Shown piece by piece: positions 42,571 through 52,819 of a stretch of DNA of 64,000 nt. Location: assembly GCA_022606425.2 (NCBI GenBank), contig JAHDVF020000892.1, positions 1-64,000 of the forward strand, in the 5' to 3' direction. Numbering within the stretch: the stretch's first letter is position 1; each line of letters opens with the position of its first letter. The notes below the pieces were generated by a model that did not search any database, had not been told where the DNA came from, and saw only the letters and a program-made list of their open reading frames with translations. The position numbers and the translations under genes were made by a program. The stretch comes from Lepidostoma basale (Eukaryota > Arthropoda > Insecta > Trichoptera > Lepidostomatidae).

Positions 42571-43260
42571 TAACGGCGGAATCTATATGGAAATTAATAA
42601 AGCGATTTGATATTGGTGTAGATTTTTTAGTAGATGATAATTTTTAGTTATGAAATAAAAATCCATGTAAACCATAGGTTTCCAACCTACTATTGATCAT
42701 CGCCCCCTTTCCAAGAAAAATAAAGCTCAAACACCCCCTCTCCCATAACAGTTGTTCTTAGTATTAAAATATAGTTATACTTTATCTACTTTTATTTATT
42801 AATATAATTACAAAATTTAAATTAAAAATATTATCAAATTTATTAGAAATGTTTGTATAATAAGAGTTTTAAAAATTATTTATTGATGAGAATAGTATTT
42901 TCAAAGAGTTTCCTCATGTATAGGGTGTTTTTTTAAAGGTTTGGTTTTTAAACTTTCAACATTGTTTTTACAGACTCTTAATTTGACAGTTAACAGTTGA
43001 TTTGTAGTAAATACGTTTTGCCATTTCACCATAAATAGACTGACGTCAGAACAGCGCTTGCAAATCGGGTCCATTTTACGGTTGACATAATCGTCCATCC
43101 GAGCAAGTTAATCGGAAGACCATGGATCGTTTTCGCACCACGTGCACTTTAGTGGATAATACACACCCACAAAGACGACAATTGTCGAAAATTGGACTTC
43201 ACGATTGCGCTTCATTCGAGCTAGCCGTGGCGCTCATGTGCTCGAAATCATATTTAAACA
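42571..43260. other. Unassigned stretch, possible DNA-transposon remnant
   Basis: A minus-strand frame at 42901-43098 ends near TATAGGGTGTTTTTTTAAAGG, a terminal sequence of the style seen in several insect DNA transposons. I cannot match the protein to a family, and no opposite terminus is clear. The 42670-42900 part is featureless. Confidence 0.25.
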
Positions 43261-43277
43261 ATAATGGCATAAAAGTA

Positions 43278-43974
43278 AAACTAACTAACTAATCATCACG
43301 CCGTCGTAGGCAGAAATAATGGACTAACACATTTTTCTTTCCTGACATATTTCTCTCGCTTCCTTAACATTCACACATCGTGTCATGCACGCGCGTCGAT
43401 TTCTCTGACGCCTCACATGGTCGACATTCAATATTTGATTTATTTGATCGTGCCACGTTTTCCTCGGTCTTTCTCTATTTCTGGTTCCATTTACATCATT
43501 AACATATATTTTTTTTGACCATTTTTTCTTCATTCATTCTTTCCATATGTCCAAACCATCTTAATGATCCTTTCATTCGCACCGACACCATCATTCGCAC
43601 CGCATTCACTTCTTATATTTTCATTCGACACTCTATCATACACAGAGTATCCACACATTCGTCTAAGAGATCTCATTTCTACTGCATTTATTCTACTTTC
43701 ATCCTTCTTTGCCAGTTCCATGCTTCGCTTCCATACATAAGGGTCGGTAGAAGAACACCATTGTGCACTGCCATTCTAGCTTTTTTGGATAGGTTTTTGT
43801 TTGCGATGACAACTTTAAGTTCACCATTCACTTTGTTGCCTGCCCCAATCCTTCTTTCAATATCCCTCTCCACTCGCCCATCTCTTGTAAACATACTAAC
43901 TAAATACACGAACTCAACTACTTGCTCCAAATTTTCACCATTCACGCTAATGCTGCAGACTGTCATGGTCAGAC
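43278..43974 (-). mobile_element. 5'-truncated LINE L-A with 13-bp target duplication
   Basis: TGGCATAAAAGTA flanks the element at 43265-43277 and 43975-43987, fixing both ends. The minus strand carries the tail, HDQINQILNVDHV, RRMCGYSVYDRVSN and SISVNGENLEQVVEFVYL. It gives the exact 3' terminus of the L-A family (TTAG repeats right up to the duplication). Confidence 0.9.
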
Positions 43975-44084
43975 TGGCATAAAAGTATCTATTAAATAAA
44001 GTCAATATAGACATTAACATTATTTTAATGTGTTTTTATTCATTTTGAATATGTATTGCATACCTCTAAAAAAACACTCTATAT

Positions 44085-44770
44085 ATGATAAGGATGTCAA
44101 GGAGCATCAAGTTGTCCGCAACCCAAAGTGGCGTTGGGCGGGACACGTCGCTCGTATCCAGACAAAGAGTGGACAAGGCGACTGCAGTGCTAGTAACCGA
44201 GAACGGCAAAGCGTGGAGTTAGACGTCTACATTTCGTCACCTGAGAGTAAGAAGGTTCCAACTGACAAAAGTAAAAAGCTGAGAAAAATTAAGTCAAAGT
44301 TTTGTTGGTTTCGGGTGTGTATCTTGGAATAAAAGGGTTTTATTCCAATTTCCAGAGATTCTTTTACCGAGAAACGTGTAAATTTTGTCTAGCAACAGTT
44401 GGAATAATAAAATTCTATGTTTAAATGAATCCTTCTTCAGTGAATCGTGTGTTTTAAATGATCAGATGGAACTTGATTATTTTGGTAACATCAAAATGAC
44501 GATACTATTACATGTTTTATTTTTATCATACGTATAGATAAGGTTAGTAAGAACCCTTTTCACGAAAAAAAGACAAATAATGTGAAATTTTGTTAGTTGG
44601 AACCCTCTTACTCTCTGGTGATTTTTGCCTCGGCGCAACGATAACCGGAAGACTGCGGTAAGTGCCTGGATGTGGATCGCTCATGATAAAAGAGAGTGGA
44701 AAATATGAGAGGAGGCCTTCTTCCAGGAGTGAATGGCCACAACAGGCTGAAGAAGAATAAGAAGAAGATG
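44085..44770 (+). mobile_element. LINE 3' part, family L-C, split by MITE M2
   Basis: Plus strand NPKWRWAGHVARIQTKSGQGD before, and DREWKI/RGGLLPGVNGHNRLKK-type residues after, the M2 insertion; tail GAAGAAGAATAAGAAGAAG at 44750-44770. Confidence 0.75.
44243..44628. mobile_element. MITE family M2, copy 2
   Basis: TCACCTGAGAGTAAGAAGG with TTCCAACTGACAAAA, and the inverted GTTAGTTGGAACC with CTCTTACTCTCTGGTGA, bound about 385 bases that match 22239-22626 in reverse orientation. Confidence 0.85.
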
Positions 44771-44990
44771 TTAACAATGTTAACAGAACAAGAAATATAT
44801 AAAAACCGAGGTAAATATAAGACGTACAAATCAATCAAATGGTAAATGTCGGCCACGTGAAGAGTCCGAGAAATCGATATGCGTGAATTGATAAGAATCA
44901 AAAGAAGTAACATATATCTGGAAAGAACAGTGTGGCGTCCAGTTTTCGTGCCTACCCCTTCGGGGAGACGGTAAATTGGTAGTAAAATAG
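44771..44990 (+). mobile_element. LINE 3' end, family L-A, diverged
   Basis: GTCGGCCACGTGAAGAGTCCG, GTGTGGCGTCCAGTTTTCG and CCTACCCCTTCGGGGAGACGG are on the plus strand; the tail is shortened. Confidence 0.7.
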
Positions 44991-45090
44991 AAAATATATC
45001 TTCTGTATTCGCCATGACTTTGTGTTGTGTATTCTACATTAGAACAACTTGTTGATAACTTTGGATTATCACAACACTTATTTACATCGT

Positions 45091-45136
45091 ATACAGACAT
45101 GTTTCGGGAAAACAGACTTCCCTTCTTCTGTGTATA
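45091..45136 (-). ncRNA. Hammerhead ribozyme-like motif, family F5
   Basis: Minus strand: UAUACA, CAGAAGA, stem II GGGAA...UUCCC, GAAA, palindromic ACAUGU, C, UGUAUA. Stem I (UAUACA/UGUAUA) is a perfect 6 bp. The only core change is A for U at position 4. It is the left arm of a long inverted repeat (45005-45250). Confidence 0.75.
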
Positions 45137-45160
45137 GTACACATTAAAGTTTCATCAACT

Positions 45161-45208
45161 ATACACAGAAGAAGGGAAGTCTGTTTTCCCGAAACATGTC
45201 TGTATACG
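45161..45208 (+). ncRNA. Hammerhead ribozyme-like motif, family F5
   Basis: The right arm carries the same motif on the plus strand, identical through stem I, core and stem III, with the same A at position 4. The two arms are separated by about 24 bases. Confidence 0.75.
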
Positions 45209-45249
45209 ATGAAAATAAGTGTTGTGATAATACAAAGTTATCAACATGT

Positions 45250-45820
45250 TGTTCTAATGGAAAATATATTTTTAAAATAATTACGAAAACAAATATTTTT
45301 CAGGTATTATTTCAGCTCAGGCAGAATTAAAGATTACTTTTAATGAAAAGTTTTTCAATTCAGCTTTAATTCGAAACATTTTAATGATAAACAAGTAACA
45401 TATTATAATATGACTAAAAAAAGGAGTAAAGCTTTTATTTGTAAGAATATATTTTTTTTAAATACGCTGATATTTTTTATTTTTATTTTTTAATGAAAAG
45501 ACGAAATATTTCCTAAACCTTTCAAACTTTGTACTTTCGGCTTAATTGTTTGAAATTCCGAATCTTTTTTCCGAAATGAAATTAGAATAGAAGACCTTGG
45601 CTGTCTTGGAGACATTTATGAAGTGGAAAAAATGATGCTTTACCTAAAGTGAAAAATATTTGAATTTCTATACAATGGAAAAAGCGAAAAATTTTATACG
45701 AAATTTTTTTTAAATCTGGATTCTGTATAACACGTTAATCTAATTGGGTAAAAAAAAAATCTGATTCATAATTAAAAATAAATTTAAAAAATTATTACCA
45801 TAAATTAATGAAAATATAAT
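45250..45820. other. No recognisable feature
   Basis: AT-rich; a short L-A scrap follows at 45822-45885 (GAGGAAGACCAAGAAAAACG). Confidence 0.4.
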
Positions 45821-45892
45821 GGCCAAGAAAATATTTGTTAACGATGTACACGAAATAGAGGAAGACCAAGAAAAACGTGGCATGTTCATATG

Positions 45893-46463
45893 AACCAAAT
45901 ATTATTTTGTTGAATCGCTTTTTACATCATTGCAGTGCGAGCCACATCGACGTAAAGGGTATAGCTATAATATTGATTTTGATGACATGTTCTTCTTCTT
46001 CAGCCGTCTCTCCACTGCTGGATGTAGGCCTCTTCTAATTTCTTCCATTTTTCTCTTCTTTGGGCTTCTCTTATCCACCTGCTACCCGCGACAGGGACAA
46101 TATCATCGGCCCAACGTTTCTGAGGCCGGCCTATTCCTCTTTTCATGTCCCATGGTCTCCATCCTAGGACTCTGGGTGCCATCTGTCTGTTCCCTGTCTG
46201 GCAACATGACCTGCCCATTGCCACTTTAGCCTGGCAATACGATCCACCACGTCGACAACCTTTGTCCGGCGTCTGATTTCTTCATTTCTGATTCTATCTG
46301 ATGACATGTTATAGGTTGTTAATCTATCGCCATTTTACTGTCATGTGAATTCTACACCAGACCAGTGACAGTGGGACAATTACACTGCCATCACCGGGAA
46401 TCGAATACGGGACCTTCGATGTGGCAGTCGTAGACTTGCCACTCAGCTACGAAGGTCGTCGAA
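45893..46463 (-). mobile_element. tRNA-derived SINE interrupted by LINE L-C
   Basis: SINE body from TTGTTGAATCGC to GATGACATGTT (45991), resuming at 46299 with TAATCTATCGCC, the hairpin region, GGGAATCGAATACGGG (B box) and GCTACGAAGGT. The LINE between the parts is bounded by a 12-base duplication. Confidence 0.85.
45992..46298 (-). mobile_element. 5'-truncated LINE L-C inside a SINE
   Basis: The tail GAAGAAGAA, then minus-strand KKLEEAYIQQWRDG, VPVAGSRWIREAQRREKW and GRPQKRWADDI. The target duplication TGATGACATGTT lies at 45980-45991 and 46299-46310. Inserted length is 307 bases. Confidence 0.85.
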
Positions 46464-46514
46464 AATAAACGTTTAAAGAACGATTTTTTTTTTTGGTTAT
46501 ACTGGCAGTATGTG

Positions 46515-46610
46515 TTCTTCCTCTTTCACTTGCAGATGCAGTCCGCAAGGGACAAAGCAGGCTTTTGTCCAGGAGTAGACGGGAATAGGCTGAAGAAGAA
46601 GAAGAAGAAA
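46515..46610 (+). mobile_element. L-C LINE 3' tail
   Basis: CAGGCTTTTGTCCAGGAGTAGACGGG followed by GAAGAAGAAGAAGAAG; only the end remains. Confidence 0.65.
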
Positions 46611-46659
46611 ACAAATATAAATATTAAATACCATGAAGGTTTTTTGTTTGTACTCGTAT

Positions 46660-47345
46660 ATTAAGAAGGTATATTTTCAAGGATAGGCGAGTAGATAGGG
46701 ATATTGAAATAAGGGTTGGGGCAGGCACATAATGAAAGGTGCTCATAAATTTGCTATCGCAAACAAACGTACTTGTATATGAATAGAGAAGGTTTTCGAA
46801 AAAGAAAAAAAGGAATGACAATTTGCAAAATTGCAAAGTGAAATTTATAAATATGCAAATAAGTAGATTAAATTGTATATTTTTAAATAATGTTTACTAA
46901 TCATGGGCAAGTGGAGGGTGATATTGAAACAATGGTTGAACAGGTAACAAATTAAATTATGCACCAAATTGTCATTGCAAACAAAAGTCTATCAAAAAAA
47001 CATAACAATGAGATGGAACTGCACAATGGTGTTTTTGTACTGACCCATATGCGTGAAAGTGATGCGTGGAACTAGCAAAATAAGATTGAAAACAGAATAA
47101 ATGTTGTGAAAATAAAATGATTTGGTCGGATTCGTGGTAAATATCTGTATGTTTGGATGTCGAATGATGATGTAAGAATTTAATGCAGCGTGAATGAAAG
47201 CGTTATAAGGAAAATATTGAATAGTTCTTCCGAATGGTTTAAACAAATTGAAAAAAATATACTTGAGAGAGTATAAAGTAAACGATATGATCGAGTTAGA
47301 AACAGAGGAAGTCTTAGAATCATGTAGGACGATCAAATAAATCAA
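46660..47345 (+). mobile_element. L-A LINE copies, highly decayed
   Basis: Two plus-strand pieces (46665-46790 and 46895-47345) follow the L-A order GGGATATTGAAATAAGGG, GTTGGGGCAGG, GCAAACAAAAGTC and TGCACAATGGTG with many indels. Confidence 0.65.
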
Positions 47346-47769
47346 AATAAATTAATTTTAATATAACCTTTAAAATGTGTTCACCCTTATAATCGTCCCA
47401 CATGTTTTCATATATATGTTTTATGATAATTCTTTGGAAAATAAATACATTAGGGGAATGTCAGACAGTTAAGGAAAGTTAGACCTAGATGGCAGTATTA
47501 TGTTTACGGCCATCTTAACAATCACGCCACCTCTAGTGATAGACGGCAATTTTTGAGAAGTGGACGTGCGCGTGACACAAAGTATGAATATTTCTATATT
47601 TTTGGTGTTTTCGATGTAAATTCTTCATGAAAGTAACTTGATGTAGCTTTATTTTTACGTTTAAGTATAAATATAACGTTTAGAAACTTAAATAGTCACT
47701 TATCAAAGATTCCAATGAGACTAACGCTAACGGCAAATTGTAACATTACCTAAAATAATGTTTATGAAT

Positions 47770-48206
47770 TTTGCATTTTGATCATGCGGGGCAATCGCGA
47801 ACAGTCCATGCAGGGGAATCTCGAACGTTCGGCACTATCCATGAAACATCAACTTGAAGAAAAAGAAAATAGGAAACTAGCAAAAGAAAGAAAAGAAACT
47901 GAAAAAAACAAAGAAACCAACTATGAAAATACTGCAACGTGATGAAAAATCCAAAAACAAAAGAACTAGAAAAGCACTGAAAATTTTCAACAGTATTGAT
48001 AATTTTTATGATTCTAATCAAGAGAAGAAAATAATGGACAAAAATTAAGACTATCGTCGTATTTTTTGCTATGAAAAAATGAAAGCCCCCCTATTGAAGA
48101 CTGGATTATGTGCAACATACTCGTATGTAAAAATTGGGCTCATGAGAAATGTACAGACGGACAATCAACATCGGTGGGATATAAATGTGATCTCTGTCGT
48201 AATTGA
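47770..48206 (+). pseudogene. DNA-transposase C-terminal remnant (pogo-like zinc finger)
   Basis: The frame 48102-48206 reads WIMCNILVCKNWAHEKC, then GYKCDLCRN and a stop. This W-x2-C-x5-C-x2-WAHE-x-C ... Y-x-CD-x-C ending is characteristic of the C-terminal PHD-like finger of many insect pogo-type transposases. The preceding 250 bases are Lys/Glu-rich with shifted frames. No terminal repeats are evident. Alternative: the end of a decayed host PHD gene, which is less likely given the compact terminal position. Confidence 0.45.
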
Positions 48207-48317
48207 AGACTAATTAGGTAGGTACTGATTATTTATGTTAGATCCTAATTACTACACTAAGGGTTCTGGTTTTGTCACCAAAATGTTATTTATTATTAAA
48301 AAATTCAAAATGTTGAT

Positions 48318-48840
48318 TAAATCAAATCAAATCAGTTTATTTCATCAACAGACATTACAAAATTTATTTTTAAGGCATCTATTGAGAACAGGTAAAATAA
48401 TATATTAAATATAGTATACTACCAGAAACGCATAAGAGGTGGTTCAACATTTGGAAGACAGGATACTCTCCAGAATTAAGGGTATTTGCCTTCTGAACGT
48501 ACTTTCACTAACATGAAAGACGTCGATCTCCGAGGAGACCGCGTTCAGCAGACTAATTGCTCTTCCCACCGGTGTCACCAGAGGCAGATTGGTTCTGGCG
48601 GCCGGTAGGTAAAACAATCTGTGCTGTCGCTGTCGGAGATATCTATCGGGGACAAAAAGCCGAACACCCTCCAGTACGGCCGAGTTCTCGAAGTATCCCC
48701 TAATTAATCTAAAGAAATGGGTAATTAGATGGCCATCTCTTCGAAGCTGTAGAGAATTGGTTCCGAGCATTCCCAAAAGAAATGCCGTGGGATAGAGCCA
48801 AGGATAGCTACCATACTCCCTCATGTAGAGATACCTTACG
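48318..48840 (-). mobile_element. LINE 3' part, family L-G
   Basis: Tail AAATCAAATCAAATCAG, then a minus-strand frame (48444 onwards) LRYLYMREYGSYPWLYPTAF, LIRGYFENSAVLEGVRLFVP and LNAVSSEIDVFHVSESTF; protein nearly identical to 9730-10398. Confidence 0.85.
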
Positions 48841-49109
48841 AGATTAGTGAGGTACTTAGCTGGATAGTTATACTTGCTCAAGAAACGATAAAAGTAATTC
48901 TATATCATAATTCCGCTGTTTCATTTAAACTTTCCCTTAGGTGCTCGTGATTTCCCCACTTTCTCCTACATTTGTGATAACCCTTATGAAGATATGATCG
49001 GTACTAAAAAAATATCCGGGGGTAAAACAAATACGATTAGGTACCACATATGACCTACAAAACTGTACGAAACTCTAACCTTGTCCAAATACAATGCCGA
49101 AAAACTGTA

Positions 49110-49320
49110 AGTGACACAATGAGACGTGGAAAGTACCATGTTAGAAATAAGCCTTTGAGACGGAGTCAGAAACAATGCGGTGAGGGAAAAAAACAAAGTT
49201 CACTGACATCCACCACCGCGTATCTACTCCAAAGTGGCAATGGGCTAATCATATAGCCAGAAGTTTAGACGAAAAATAGTCAAAAAGACTGCTGACTTGG
49301 AGACCATGGACCACAAAAAA
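49110..49320 (+). mobile_element. L-C LINE fragment
   Basis: Plus strand frames read TMLEISLRD, VREKTKFTDIHHRVSTPKWQ and WANHIARSLDEK, then RLLTWRPW, an L-C C-terminus with frameshifts and a stop. Confidence 0.75.
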
Positions 49321-49339
49321 CTGTAAATAAACTGTTAAA

Positions 49340-49535
49340 TATAAGTTGTATTTTACTCACTCCCGGATTTTGAGCCAGTGAAGTTCTTTTAGGAGCAGCG
49401 AAATATGACAGAATTTTTGTTGCCCCATAGTCATAATCAGCATTGAATACGCTTTGTATTCTGCTTAACTGATTATTTGGCAATCCAGCGTACATTCCGT
49501 TAACAATAACCTAAACGTGAGACTACAAAAGAATT
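49340..49535 (-). mobile_element. CR1-like LINE fragment
   Basis: ACTCACTCCCGGATTTTGAGCCAGTGAAGTTC is shared with 55618-55660; the minus strand reads [16 protein letters not shown] with the LLKELHW region frame-broken. Confidence 0.75.
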
Positions 49536-49564
49536 TTTGATGGTCCTAGTTTAATCAATAGATA

Positions 49565-49705
49565 AACATCTCGTCGACACCGTGAGATTGAGAGAATTGA
49601 CGTGCGTTTATGGCACGATGGATTTATGTTGAGAAGGGGGAAACATTTCAGGAAACAAGAATGCGCGAGTCCATTCCATTTTCCTACCCTTCCTGAGAAA
49701 TGGCG
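49565..49705 (+). mobile_element. L-A LINE 3' fragment
   Basis: GAATTGACGTGCGTTTATGGC, GCGCGAGTCCATTCC and CCTACCCTTCCTGAG follow the L-A 3' order on the plus strand; tail lost. Confidence 0.6.
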
Positions 49706-49951
49706 ATAATTATTTTTTCGAGAACGATATAAACTAAATGAACGAGGTTATATTAAAAGTGGAAAAAACAGTGTTTACATTCATAAAGTAAATTTTATTT
49801 AAATTAAAGTAATTTTATTTAAATTAAAGTAAATTTTATTTAAATTTCTTCTATATTCGCCATAACATTGTGTTGCGGATTCATTCAATAATGTTTATTT
49901 TCTTAACTTTGTACATAACATCAACTTTATTAAAAAAAATATAAATAAATA

Positions 49952-49993
49952 AACAAACATGTTTCGGACACAGAAGCCCTTCATCAGTGTTAT
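49952..49993 (-). ncRNA. Hammerhead ribozyme motif with consensus core
   Basis: Minus strand: AACA, perfect CUGAUGA, stem II starting AGGG and closing UCC, perfect GAAA, palindromic ACAUGU, U at the cleavage position, UGUU. AACA pairs with UGUU as stem I. All conserved core positions are present, with U rather than C at position 17. This is the strongest candidate for an active ribozyme, although stem II is short (one G-U pair). Confidence 0.75.
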
Positions 49994-50240
49994 ACACTTA
50001 ATATGAATATTAAAAAAAAAAAATTTAAATTAAGTTTAAAAAAAATTATAGAAGTTAAAATAATTTTTTTAAATTTTTTGTTTTTTTATTTTCGATTTTT
50101 TTAATTTGACTTGTGTCAATGAAATATAACAAATAAAATTTATGCGACTCATTTGGACACGGCTTAACAAAAATATAATATTACTGTTAAAATTTAAAAC
50201 ACTGTTATAATATCACAATTTCTTTTTATTCACTGAGAGT

Positions 50241-50286
50241 ATCGCGACAGCTGTTTCGCCAACCTACGTTGGCATCATCAGGTGTT
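50241..50286 (-). ncRNA. Hammerhead ribozyme motif, family F3, consensus core
   Basis: Minus strand: AACAC, CUGAUGA, perfect 6-bp stem II GCCAAC/GUUGGC with loop region GUAG, GAAA, 8-base palindrome ACAGCUGU, C, GCG. The core is consensus throughout. Stem I is imperfect (C-G, A-C, C-G). An inverted 5' half with CUGACGA follows on the plus strand at 50312-50335. Confidence 0.75.
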
Positions 50287-50479
50287 ACAATAAAAAACTT
50301 TATTGTAACACCTGACGATGCCAACATAAGTGTTTTAAATTTTAAGTGTTTTAAATTTTAACAGTAATAATGTTGAAGTATCATAGTGTTTCGGCCAAAA
50401 CAATGGACTTAAAATACAATAACGATATGAAACTAAGAAATAAAATATCTAAGAAACTAACTAACCTTTCACTATGTGC

Positions 50480-51050
50480 CTGCCCCAACCCTTATTTCAA
50501 TATCCCTCTCTACTCGCCTATCCTTGTAAAATACGTTCTTAATATACGAGTACAAACATTTTAAATACAAACAAAAAACCTTTATGATATTCAATATTTA
50601 TATTTGTTTTCTTCTTCTTCTTCTTCAGCCTATTCCCGTCTACTAACTAACTAACTAACCATCACGCCATTTCCTCGGAGGGGTAGGCAGAGAGGATAGA
50701 TCGCCACAATGTTCTGTCCTGGCATACCTCTCGGGCTTCCTCTACATTCATACATCGTACCATGCACGCACATCGATTATTCCGACTTCGAATGTGGCCG
50801 CCTTTTAGTAATTGATTAATTTGATCATGACATGTTTTCCTCGGTCGTCCTCGGCTTCTTTTTCCACTCACGCTACTTGTGTACAACTTTTTAACCATTC
50901 TTCTCTCATCCATTCGTTCCATATGTCCAAACCATCTCAGGGATCCTTTTTTAATTTTATCCACGATGCAGTCATCTGCCTTACATTTCTCTCTTATTTC
51001 ATCGTTCGGTATTCTATCATACAACGTTTTCCCGCACATTCTTCGTAGTG
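50480..51050 (-). mobile_element. L-A LINE pieces
   Basis: 50480-50560 is a short minus-strand L-A scrap. From 50641 a second copy starts with tail ACTAACTAACTAACCATC and the frame MCGKTLYDRIPNDEIREKC, SLRWFGHMERMDERRMVKKL and CHDQINQLLKGGHI, a diverged sub-family. Between them TCTTCTTCTTCAGCC is an L-C tail. Confidence 0.8.
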
Positions 51051-51671
51051 ATAGGATCCCAAATATGTCGACGTCAGTGACGACGACAGTTATGGCGATG
51101 ATTATCAGGAGCTTGAAGGAGTAATTTCAAGCGGCGGAAGACAGGGCAGCCTTTACAGAAGTGATGAACCTAATATGGAAAAAGAAGAAGAAAAATAGTG
51201 AAGAACATGCGCAGTAAATGTAATATTATATTGTATTTTTCCGGGAGAATTTGCAAACTTTGGTCAATAAAATACCAAATTTCGCCCAGAAGTGGTATCT
51301 TGAGATACATAAATTGTTTTCTTTTGATGCTTAATACATCGATTTGTCGAACACACAATTTTGTAGGCACTTTATGCTTTGTATTTTTATACATGAATTT
51401 TTTCGAACTAATACAAACAATTTCAAAGTAGGTACAAGTCGTGCTTTATCAATATTGTCCGCGGGCGGTGTTATAAAACATTGTTTCTTGAGTTTTGAAC
51501 TCAACATTCGAAAACGGAATGGTTGTATTCTATTATTAAATTTGCTATCACACTAAAAACAAGTCGCTTAAAGTTTACTCAAAGTTGTTTCAAAATGGCG
51601 CCCATGGACGGCTGACATTTGAAGCTTCTCACAAAACAAATTAATTTCTGCATTTTGGCAATCCTTTAAGA

Positions 51672-52220
51672 TTGAAAACAGCTCCATACACAAGTATATG
51701 CATCATCATGAGTGGTTTATTGTTTTTAATTGGTGCAAACTCTCATACTCAAATTGTACATCGCTCTGCACGCCTTCCCATCAGCCAGCCAATTAAAATG
51801 ACAACCTCCGGTGCCGCCGCCACAGTTCCTGACCATCGTAATTGCTCACTCTCCATTTTGCTCAAAAACGTATCCAGGACCAACCGGCCCCCACCCAAGG
51901 CCACTCCCTGTCACCATCCCTTGGTCTCCACCCAAGACCTCGGCCCCTTTCCAAGGTCATCACAACCCCTCCACACTCCTCCCTACCAAGGTAGTTGGGT
52001 CCAAATGTCGGACACAACCCACCACATCCTCCAAGTAACCCTCCCTTCACCATCCAACCTCATCTCCAAGAAAGAAATTTCCAACATGTGGGAGAGCAAT
52101 GGCCTTCGGGCTGGTACTCCCGAAAAGACAATATCCAAGAAAAAGTTTACTCAATGTGTGTTAGATAAAATAATTTCAATATTTCGTAAAACGAAATATT
52201 TATGTGTGGAATGTGAATGA
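51672..52220 (+). other. Orphan open frame, not assigned
   Basis: A 182-codon frame from ATG 51672. The first 25 residues are hydrophobic (CIIMSGLLFLIG), the middle is Pro/Ser/Thr-rich, and the end is basic. The middle (51780-52130) is C-rich on this strand, unlike the surroundings. There are no domain, splice or repeat copies in the window. It could be a first or single exon, or an unknown GC-rich repeat. Confidence 0.25.
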
Positions 52221-52453
52221 AATATTTATGTTTGTTCAGTTGATTATTACCCGAATAATTATTTATAACATGTAAAAAAGTATCTTAACTGTTGTTTCAA
52301 ACATTTTTTTCACCTTGGTCTGTAATAGGCTTCACTTTATTTTTCAAAATACCCTGAAAATTTGGGATAAGTTGAATCAATTTTCGTACGTTCAATCAAA
52401 GTACGAGTTCGATAAACTTGATAATAAACGAGAATATAAATAAAAATCTGTAT

Positions 52454-52805
52454 CTTCTTCTTCTTCAAGTGCCCTGTCGGGTCCCCCCAACGTTGGCGAT
52501 CATCTCGGCGAACCTGTCCCTGTCCTGCGCCGCTCGGAACAGCTCTTCCACACTTGGGATGCCGGTCCATTCCCTCACGTTTCGCAGCCAGGACATTTCT
52601 CTCCTTCCGGGCCCTCGGCGTCCCTCAATTTTCCCCTCCAATATCAGTTGGAGAAGGTGGTACTTTTCCCCACGCAGTATATGACCCAGATGTGAGATCT
52701 TTCGAACCTTGATAGTTGATAACAATTCCCTGTCAACTCTAGCTCGCCTCAGGACTTCGGTATTGGTAACCATGTCTGTCCAGGGAACTCTGAGCATTCG
52801 GCGGC
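52454..52805 (-). mobile_element. 5'-truncated LINE L-D with 10-bp target duplication
   Basis: AAATCTGTAT flanks the insertion at 52444-52453 and 52806-52815. The minus-strand frame has MLRVPWTDMVTNTEVLRRA, RGPGRREMSWLRNVREWTGI and DRDRFAEMIANVGGTRQG; tail GAAGAAGAAG. Confidence 0.9.
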
Positions 52806-52819
52806 AAATCTGTATGAAG

